This document shows positions 58,678-64,000 of a stretch of 64,000 bases of DNA, one piece after another. Location of the stretch: positions 1 through 64,000 of the forward strand of contig JAEZVB010000128.1 of NCBI GenBank assembly GCA_023443285.1, in the 5' to 3' direction. The notes beneath the pieces are model-generated. The model searched no databases. It worked only from the letters and a program-made list of their open reading frames with translations, and was not told where the DNA came from. Both the position numbers and the translations under genes were made by a program. How positions within the stretch are numbered: the first letter of the stretch is position 1; each line of letters starts with the position of its first letter. The stretch comes from Bacillota bacterium. Lineage in GTDB: Bacteria > Bacillota > Negativicutes > Sporomusales > Sporomusaceae.

Positions 58678-59646
58678 ATGGAAAAACAGCAAGAATATTG
58701 GGGAAGTCAACCGGCGTGGTATTTCTTTCTAGCCGCAATGGGAGCAATGATGTTTGTTATTGCTGCGGTAGCAGATTTGCTAGGAAACCCAATAGCCGGA
58801 CAAATTAATGGCTGGGTTAGTATTGTGGCCTTGGCTGCAGCCGGAATCGGCGCGTTGTTACTGTTAGAAGAATTAACACATAAAAGCAAGGGGCATTTGG
58901 TGAATGCGCGTCCTTTTGCTTCGGTTATGAGTTTTGGTTCTCTCGTACAGAGTTTGTATATGCCGTTGGTTTTTGTATATGGTACGTTTTTCTTTGATTT
59001 TATTCCTTGGGCTGGATTGGGCTGGCTCAAGATGATTGTCGCGGTTCTGGCTATCATTGCGGCGCTGCTCTATGTTACCTACCCGGGCGTAGAGTTGGGC
59101 GAAGCAAGAGGCAGAGGTTTCTGGAACGGTGGCGGTCTGATTGGCGTTTTCTTAATTAACGGGGCTGTAACCGGAGCTGCCGCATTAACTCTTATCTTGT
59201 GTGTACTTGGTTATAGTGAAAGTGCTTATACGATTACGATTAAGAATATAGCGGCCGCTTTGTTAGTAGCGCAGCTCTTCGCTATACCTGGCTATGTATT
59301 AGGAATGAAGCTGTCACCAGCCGAAGAAGCACGTCGGGGAGCCAATAAATTGTGGAGTGGCGAGTTTAGTTCCTCTTTTTGGGCTGGAACCGTTATCTTC
59401 GGAACGTTAGTACCAATGATTATTACCTTGTTATTTACTTCTATTTATTGGCTGGTTATAGCAGCCGTACTGGTTCTTGTTGGCGGGGTCTGCTTCAGAA
59501 TTGATTTCTTAAGAGCTGCCGTAAGAGTGACTTTGCCTGGTGAAGAAAAGGCTGAAATGAGCAGAAAAGAAATTGCTAGTCTAGCTGCCGTATTGGAAAA
59601 TCGCTGGCAGGAAAAGGCTAGAGTATTAAACCCACAAAATAAGTAG
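58678..59646 (+). CDS. NrfD/PsrC-type membrane subunit of molybdoenzyme 2
   Basis: 322 residues, AGGAGGG ahead. About eight membrane helices (WYFFLAAMGAMMFVIAAVADL to YWLVIAAVLVLVGGVCF) and the NrfD hallmark of a short N-terminal 'W-G-S-Q-P-A-W-Y-F-F' amphipathic part. It links the cytosolic iron-sulfur subunit to the quinone pool. Together with the two previous genes it forms a complete membrane-attached complex facing the cytosol. Confidence 0.9.
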   Translation: MEKQQEYWGSQPAWYFFLAAMGAMMFVIAAVADLLGNPIAGQINGWVSIVALAAAGIGALLLLEELTHKSKGHLVNARPFASVMSFGSLVQSLYMPLVFVYGTFFFDFIPWAGLGWLKMIVAVLAIIAALLYVTYPGVELGEARGRGFWNGGGLIGVFLINGAVTGAAALTLILCVLGYSESAYTITIKNIAAALLVAQLFAIPGYVLGMKLSPAEEARRGANKLWSGEFSSSFWAGTVIFGTLVPMIITLLFTSIYWLVIAAVLVLVGGVCFRIDFLRAAVRVTLPGEEKAEMSRKEIASLAAVLENRWQEKARVLNPQNK

Positions 59647-59655
59647 AGGTACACG

Positions 59656-60120
59656 ATGAACGAGATAACCTTTGCTACTAGTGAAGATGAAGAAGAATTA
59701 CAGGATTTATTTACAACTTACGGCATGGGTCTTGCCGGCGATATTGAGGAACATGTACTAGTAAAGGCAGATAATAAGGTGTTGGCTGGGGCGATGTTAT
59801 CTCAAATTGATTCGAACTTCTTTCATTTGTTAGTATTTGCCGTGAGAGAAGACGAGCGTAACAGCGGGAGTGGCAGTCAATTGCTGCAAGAACTGCTTAG
59901 AGAACCTGAAAAGTATTGTCGAACTCCATTTGACCACACGGACAGCTCTTATAAGGTTACAACAGTTGCCAAAGGTGATGCTGCCCGTTTTTATGAAAAA
60001 AATGGATTTATCGCCTGTGCTTTTACTGAACTAGTTGAGCCTTATGATGAACAATGTGTGGAATGTCCTGATAAAGCAGATTGTAAACCTGTCGCCATGA
60101 TGATTACTTGTCATAAATAA
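59656..60120 (+). CDS. GNAT-family N-acetyltransferase with C-terminal Cys cluster
   Basis: 154 residues, AGAGGTACACG ahead of the ATG. FAVREDERNSGSGSQLLQELL is the acetyl-CoA pyrophosphate loop (R/Q-x-x-G-x-G/A-like, here ERNSGSGS) and ARFYEKNGFI the final strand of GNAT proteins. The last 20 residues carry CVECPDKADC, unusual in this family, possibly a metal site. In the promoter 5 operon, so it may act on a small molecule of the pathway. Confidence 0.75.
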   Translation: MNEITFATSEDEEELQDLFTTYGMGLAGDIEEHVLVKADNKVLAGAMLSQIDSNFFHLLVFAVREDERNSGSGSQLLQELLREPEKYCRTPFDHTDSSYKVTTVAKGDAARFYEKNGFIACAFTELVEPYDEQCVECPDKADCKPVAMMITCHK

Positions 60121-60156
60121 CCTGATAGGAATAGGTACAAAGAGGAGAGAACTGAC

Positions 60157-60945
60157 GTGGAAGCAACTTTTTTATTACTAGGGACTGGTGCAGGTCCTGG
60201 CTTACCTTCCTTCTTCTGTGATTGCGTGGGATGCCAGGAAGCCAGAAGTAATCCTGAGTTAGCCAGAACACGCAGTGGAGCATTCATCGACACGGGTAAT
60301 AGCAAGATTCTTATTGATGCTTCTCCTGATTTACGCCGTCAGCTTATCAGAGAAAACATTACCCAAGTTGACAGTATATTTATGACTCATTGGCATTATG
60401 ATCATTTTGGCGGACTGGGAGAACTTGAATATTATATTAAATTATCAAGAAATGTATCAATCAATCTATTTTTACCGCCAAGTGCCGTACCGCAGTTTAG
60501 CGATGCTTTTCCTAACCTGAGGGAAGTTTTTGTGGTTAAAGCATGGGAATTTGGCGAGAAATATTGTTTGGATGAAGTACAGTTGACTCCTTTGCCGGCA
60601 AATCATGGGATAGAAACGGCGGGATTTTTGTTGGAAACACCGGGTAATAAGCTGGCTTATTACCCGGATACCGCCGGACTTCCTGAAGCTAGCGCGGCGA
60701 TGGTGCGCGGGGTTGATTGGTTAATCTGTGATGCGACTTTCCACGGCGAAAACTGGTTTCCGCACGCTCATATGTCCCTTGAACAGGCAATTGAGCTTGG
60801 CAGGCAAATCGGAGCTAAAAAAACAGTGTTGACTCATTTGGCTATTCATTATAGTCAACCCGTAACTACCTCTCAGCTTGCTGAAGAAGTAGCCCGACAT
60901 GAGAACGCTTGTGTCGCTTATGACGGAATGCGTATTAAGCTGTAA
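60157..60945 (+). CDS. MBL-fold metallohydrolase (PhnP/PqqB-like)
   Basis: 262 residues, GTG start after AAAGAGGAG. The metal-binding set is full: THWHYDHFGG (H-x-H-x-D-H), a later NHG, CDATFHG and HMSLEQA plus THLAIHY. CDCVGCQEARSNPELAR at the start is the Cys motif of PhnP/PqqB-type enzymes that holds a structural zinc. PhnP splits cyclic phosphodiesters and PqqB is in cofactor synthesis; here a role on a cofactor or nucleotide derivative is possible. Confidence 0.85.
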   Translation: MEATFLLLGTGAGPGLPSFFCDCVGCQEARSNPELARTRSGAFIDTGNSKILIDASPDLRRQLIRENITQVDSIFMTHWHYDHFGGLGELEYYIKLSRNVSINLFLPPSAVPQFSDAFPNLREVFVVKAWEFGEKYCLDEVQLTPLPANHGIETAGFLLETPGNKLAYYPDTAGLPEASAAMVRGVDWLICDATFHGENWFPHAHMSLEQAIELGRQIGAKKTVLTHLAIHYSQPVTTSQLAEEVARHENACVAYDGMRIKL

Positions 60946-60973
60946 AACGGTTTGCGGATAAGAGGTGGAAGTA

Positions 60974-61567
60974 ATGAAAAGGTCACTTGGAACTAAATTA
61001 TTTGCAATGCCTTCACCGGTATGGGTTGTTGGAAGCTATGATGCTGACGAGCATCCTAATATTATGACGATTGCATGGGGCGGAATATGTTGTTCAGCTC
61101 CCCCGTGCATAGCGATTTCGTTGCGAAAGTCACGTTTGACGTATACTAATATTTTGCAGCAGAAAGCGTTTACGATTAATATACCGTCAGTAAAACATAT
61201 AGCGGAAACAGACTATATTGGCCTTGTTTCAGGAAAAGACACAAACAAATTTGCCGTGACTGGTCTTACTCCCGTGCGAAGTGATAATGTGAATGCGCCT
61301 TATGTAAAAGAGTTTCCTTTAGCCTTTGAGTGCAAATTGCTTCATGCACTTGAAATGGGAGCGCATACGCAGTTTATCGGGCAAATTCTTGGCGTCAAAG
61401 CAGATGAAGATGTTCTTGACCATAATGGAATGCCGATCGCCAGCCTGGTGAATCCGTTAATTAGCTGCACTTCAGACCGTGCTTATTATGCGTTTGGCGA
61501 ATATTTGGGTCAGGCATATTCTACCGGGCTAGCACTTGTGGATAAGCAAGAAGGCGGATTAAACTAG
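60974..61567 (+). CDS. Flavin reductase-like FMN-binding protein
   Basis: 197 residues from ATG 60974 behind GAGGTGG. The FMN-binding split barrel is recognisable: PVWVVGSYDADEHPNIMTIAWG, PPCIAISLRKSRLTY, FTINIPSVKHIAETDYIGLV, and 'C-K-L-L-H-A-L-E-M-G-A-H'. Small anaerobic flavoproteins of this family reduce oxygen, flavin or substrates. Last gene of the promoter 5 operon; the activator sites of the moaA promoter follow directly. Confidence 0.85.
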   Translation: MKRSLGTKLFAMPSPVWVVGSYDADEHPNIMTIAWGGICCSAPPCIAISLRKSRLTYTNILQQKAFTINIPSVKHIAETDYIGLVSGKDTNKFAVTGLTPVRSDNVNAPYVKEFPLAFECKLLHALEMGAHTQFIGQILGVKADEDVLDHNGMPIASLVNPLISCTSDRAYYAFGEYLGQAYSTGLALVDKQEGGLN

Positions 61568-61617
61568 GATATCATTTTGGCGGTTCCTAAAAGGAAACAG
61601 TTAGTTTCAAAATGACA
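61568..61617 (+). promoter_or_regulatory. Candidate activator sites ahead of sigma-54 promoter 6
   Basis: GATATCATTTTGGCGG (motif in reverse) at 61568-61582, the palindrome GTTCCTAAAAGGAAAC at 61583-61598 and AGTTTCAAAATGACAC at 61602-61617: three motif copies side by side, 120-170 bases upstream of the -24 element. Confidence 0.55.
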
Positions 61618-61737
61618 CAAAAATAATACAAATAAAACAAGGCTTTTCATAATAACTAAAGCAGCATTAGCGCTAGGATGACGGTAAAGAGTGTAGTTAT
61701 AAGGATTTTTGTGGGTATAGGGTATTAAAAAAACTAT

Positions 61738-61753
61738 TGGCACGAATTTTGCG
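61738..61753 (+). promoter_or_regulatory. Sigma-54 promoter 6 (moaA operon)
   Basis: TTGGCACGAATTTTGCG: GG at 61739-40, GC at 61751-2, 10 bases between. It transcribes the riboswitch and the molybdenum-cofactor genes. Confidence 0.9.
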
Positions 61754-61781
61754 ATAAAAATATAATAACTGGAAACTGGCA

Positions 61782-61895
61782 CTCCGGAACTGCAAGACCT
61801 AAAGTTATCCATGGTCTGGCAGTCTGAACTAGTGGTTCACGGGGTAGCGAAAGAAATTTTGCTATCTCCCAATCTTGGGAAGGAGGCGCTTCATG
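61782..61895 (+). promoter_or_regulatory. Molybdenum-cofactor (Moco-type) riboswitch
   Basis: Sits between a sigma-54 promoter and moaA and follows the arrangement I remember for the E. coli moaA aptamer: closing pairs CTCC/GGAG (61782-61785, 61882-61885), a hairpin AGACC/GGTCT (61795-61817), an inner hairpin GGTAGCGAAAGAAATTTTGC (61843 on), then TCTCCCAATCTTGGGAAGGAGG and GCTTCATGAG, close to the E. coli end CTCCCGTATCTGGAAAGG and GGCTTCAC. A long P3 helix is not obvious, so a tungsten-cofactor variant is possible. It should tune cofactor synthesis by its product. Confidence 0.75.
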
Positions 61896-61907
61896 AGTTT
61901 GAACAAT

Positions 61908-61946
61908 AAACTTCTGTGCGCATCTGTACAGAAGTTTAATTTTTTT
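61908..61946 (+). terminator. Terminator between the riboswitch and moaA
   Basis: AAACTTCTGT, 10-base loop, ACAGAAGTTT, then AATTTTTTT. It is the likely output element of the riboswitch. Confidence 0.85.
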
Positions 61947-61996
61947 GATTATTGAGACTAAATATCCGCTATATAGAGGAAGGAAGTGAATAAGCC

Positions 61997-62977
61997 ATGT
62001 TTGACAGTTATGCTCGAAATATTGATTATTTGCGTGTCTCTGTTACCAATAGGTGTAATTTACGATGCAAGTACTGTATGCCGGAAGAGGGTGTCGAAGA
62101 TCTTGGTCATGGCAATATACTAAGCCTGGAAGAGATTGTTCGTCTTGTTAAGGTTGCTGCAAGGATTGGAATTCAAAAGGTAAGACTAACAGGCGGCGAG
62201 CCGCTTGTTCGCAGAAATATTACCAAGCTTATTGCCGATATTGCCTGTATTCCGAAGATAAATGATATAGCGATTACGACAAATGGTATGTTATTTGCCG
62301 ACATGGCCGAGGAACTGAAGGCAGCTGGTTTGACAAGGGTGAATTTCAGTGTGGACAGCCTTGAAGAAGATAAGTTTCAATATATAACCAGCCGGGGAAG
62401 CTTGCATGAAGTGGTGCGTTCTATTTCCAAGGCTTTGGAACTCGGGATGGCTCCGGTAAAAATTAATACTGTAGTAATGAAAGGCATTAATGATAATGAG
62501 ATACTGGATTTTGTTGAATTAACCAGAAAATTGCCACTGCATGTACGGTTTATTGAGTTTATGCCTGTAGGCGATTTACCCTTCTATAAAACAGACCGGG
62601 TTGTATCAGTAAGTGAAATTAGAGAAATCATTGAACAAAAATATGAATTGTATAAAGAGGCTAATGTGCAAGGCAATGGTCCGGCCAAGTCCCATCGGGT
62701 GCGCGGTGGTCTGGGGACAGTTGGTTTTATCAGTGCCATGAGCAATCATTTTTGCAGTGAATGCAACCGGATTCGTATGACAGCTGACGGTAAACTCCGG
62801 GGATGTTTGTTTGGTAAAGAAGAGTTTAATTTAAGATTGGCTCTGCAAAATAATGCCAGTGATGAGATACTGACAGATATCTTTAGCAGGGCAATCAGGG
62901 AAAAGCCACAGCGCCATCATATGGATGAAGGCTGGGGAGAAGACAATAAACGCAAAATGTACCAAATAGGGGGATAA
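61997..62977 (+). CDS. moaA: GTP 3',8-cyclase MoaA
   Basis: 326 residues, GAGGAAGGAAG ahead. Radical-SAM enzyme of the first step of molybdopterin synthesis. N-terminal cluster C-x3-C-x2-C (TNRCNLRCKYCMPEEG), VRLTGGEPLVRRNI and the C-terminal second cluster FCSECNRIRMTADGKLRGCLF are all present, and the protein ends in GG as required for activity. First gene of the riboswitch-controlled operon. Confidence 0.97.
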   Translation: MFDSYARNIDYLRVSVTNRCNLRCKYCMPEEGVEDLGHGNILSLEEIVRLVKVAARIGIQKVRLTGGEPLVRRNITKLIADIACIPKINDIAITTNGMLFADMAEELKAAGLTRVNFSVDSLEEDKFQYITSRGSLHEVVRSISKALELGMAPVKINTVVMKGINDNEILDFVELTRKLPLHVRFIEFMPVGDLPFYKTDRVVSVSEIREIIEQKYELYKEANVQGNGPAKSHRVRGGLGTVGFISAMSNHFCSECNRIRMTADGKLRGCLFGKEEFNLRLALQNNASDEILTDIFSRAIREKPQRHHMDEGWGEDNKRKMYQIGG

Positions 62978-62978
62978 A

Positions 62979-63458
62979 ATGGAATTTACACATTTCAATA
63001 AGGCCGGTTATGCTTGCATGGTGGATGTCAGTGAAAAAAATGATACAGTACGCACTGCAATAGCCCAGGCGGTTATTCATATGCAACCAGCAACCTTGCA
63101 GGCGATAAAGAGTGGCGGTATAAAAAAAGGTGATGTTTTGGGAGTAGCACAGGTAGCCGGTATTATGGGAGCAAAACAAACGTCCGGTCTTATTCCCATG
63201 TGTCATCCCCTAATGTTGACTTCTGTAGATATTGAGTTTGAACTAGACGAAACGAATTCTAAGATAATTATCCGTTGTCAGGTTAAAACGACAGGGAAAA
63301 CCGGCGTGGAAATGGAGGCTGTCAGTGGTGTTAGTGTAGCCGCTATGACAATTTACGATATGAGCAAAGCTGTTGATCGCTGGATGAAAATCACAGATAT
63401 TCAGCTAATGGAAAAAATGGGCGGCAAAAGCGGTCATGTTAAGCGACCGGCAGAGTGA
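62979..63458 (+). CDS. moaC: Cyclic pyranopterin monophosphate synthase MoaC
   Basis: 159 residues, two bases behind moaA with GGGGGAT as ribosome site. Works with MoaA to form cyclic pyranopterin monophosphate. Standard blocks: MVDVSEKNDTVRTAIAQAVI, KKGDVLGVAQVAGIMGAKQT, PMCHPLMLTSVDIEFEL, GKTGVEMEAVSGVSVAAMTI and YDMSKAVDRWM. Overlaps the next open frame. Confidence 0.97.
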   Translation: MEFTHFNKAGYACMVDVSEKNDTVRTAIAQAVIHMQPATLQAIKSGGIKKGDVLGVAQVAGIMGAKQTSGLIPMCHPLMLTSVDIEFELDETNSKIIIRCQVKTTGKTGVEMEAVSGVSVAAMTIYDMSKAVDRWMKITDIQLMEKMGGKSGHVKRPAE

Positions 63459-63481
63459 GGCTAAAATATGGAGATGATACG

Positions 63482-63970
63482 ATGTATAAAACGGCTATCC
63501 TGATTCTCAGTGACAAAGGCTCCAGAGGTGAGCGGCAGGATCTAAGCGGTAAGCAGATTCAGCAATCCCTGGGGACTGAGTATAGTACCGAATATTACAA
63601 AATAATACCTGATGAAAAAGAACTGATTATAAAGGAACTTTGTTATATTTGCGATGAATTAGCGCCGGCGCTACTCATTACTTCCGGTGGGACTGGTTTT
63701 TCCAACCGTGATGTAACTCCTGATGCTACCAGAGAAGTAATTGAAAAAGCAGTTCCGGGAATACCGGAGGCTATGCGTTATTACGGTTTGCAGAAAACAC
63801 CTAAGGCAATGTTGTCAAGAGCGACAGCCGGAATCCGAGGCAAGACGCTGATTATCAATCTACCCGGCAGTGTCAAGGGAGTACGCGAGTCGCTGGAAGC
63901 GATTGTTCCGGCTCTTGATCATGCACTAGATATTCTGCAGGGGACGGCTTCTGAATGTGGGCAGGGTTAG
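63482..63970 (+). CDS. mog: Molybdopterin adenylyltransferase-type protein (MogA/MoaB)
   Basis: 162 residues from ATG 63482 behind GGAGATGATACG. Blocks of the MogA/MoaB family: ILILSDKGSRGERQDLSGKQI, LLITSGGTGFSNRDVTPDAT (the T-x-G-G-T-G pterin-binding loop), SRATAGIRGKTLIINLPGS. It adenylates molybdopterin before metal insertion. Third gene of the operon, which probably continues past the window edge. Confidence 0.93.
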   Translation: MYKTAILILSDKGSRGERQDLSGKQIQQSLGTEYSTEYYKIIPDEKELIIKELCYICDELAPALLITSGGTGFSNRDVTPDATREVIEKAVPGIPEAMRYYGLQKTPKAMLSRATAGIRGKTLIINLPGSVKGVRESLEAIVPALDHALDILQGTASECGQG

Positions 63971-64000
63971 CTAAAAATGAGTGTGCTTTACCAAATAGGA

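Noticed and set aside
1..64000. tRNA or rRNA genes
   Set aside because: No cloverleaf-like stretch with a TTCGANTC arm or conserved rRNA segment was noticed while reading; a tRNAscan/Infernal run would be needed to exclude them fully.

Overview
The window looks like a chromosome segment from an anaerobic, diderm, spore-forming Firmicute of the Negativicutes, most likely Sporomusaceae (inferred from gene content, not from rRNA). Pointers are a Sporomusa-like CodY, a B12-dependent ribonucleotide reductase, a 2-hydroxyacyl-CoA dehydratase-type gene with its archerase-type activator, several molybdopterin enzymes with sigma-54 control, and a prophage lysis cassette that seems to include a spanin-like protein, as expected for a host with an outer membrane.

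Region 1 (1-18.1 kb) is the right part of a prophage: capsid, head-tail connectors, major tail protein, tail-assembly chaperones with a -1 frameshift site, tape measure, baseplate/tail genes, tail fibre, holin, amidase and a spanin-like gene. A 4.9-kb block (about 7572-12475) is inverted. Its ends cut the baseplate gene and the amidase gene, and flipping it back restores both reading frames exactly at a shared 3-bp AAG/CTT. Two unrecognised cargo modules follow (13.5-16.5 kb and 16.8-18.1 kb), perhaps defence genes.

Region 2 (18.7-37.7 kb) is ordinary chromosome: codY, a STAS/flavodoxin-like fusion, a thioesterase, a broken murI, an F420-ligase-like gene, a four-gene operon (dehydratase-like, activator, hydantoinase-like, deacetylase-like), rph-rdgB-yfcE, nrdJ behind two NrdR boxes, a redox trio with an HxlR regulator, an IS200-type remnant, a GC-rich MFS gene and a decayed ABC ATPase.

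Region 3 (37.7-64 kb) is a molybdenum-enzyme island, almost all on the + strand. One sigma-54 activator (40771-42927) sits among six near-perfect -24/-12 promoters, each preceded by copies of a shared motif (about TCCTAAAATGATAC, palindromic form GTCTCAAAATGAGAC). These promoters lead to two paralogous DUF2064 nucleotidyl/glycosyltransferase-like genes, small proteins, a cytosolic molybdoenzyme with a two-cluster ferredoxin subunit followed by an aromatic-acid-type MFS transporter, a second molybdoenzyme with ferredoxin and NrfD subunits preceded by HdrD-like and DUF169-ferredoxin proteins, and the cofactor genes moaA-moaC-mog. A molybdenum-cofactor riboswitch with a terminator precedes moaA, and a similar candidate precedes the sigma-54 activator. 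The island therefore looks like a self-contained, cofactor-sensing regulon for an unidentified, perhaps aromatic, substrate.
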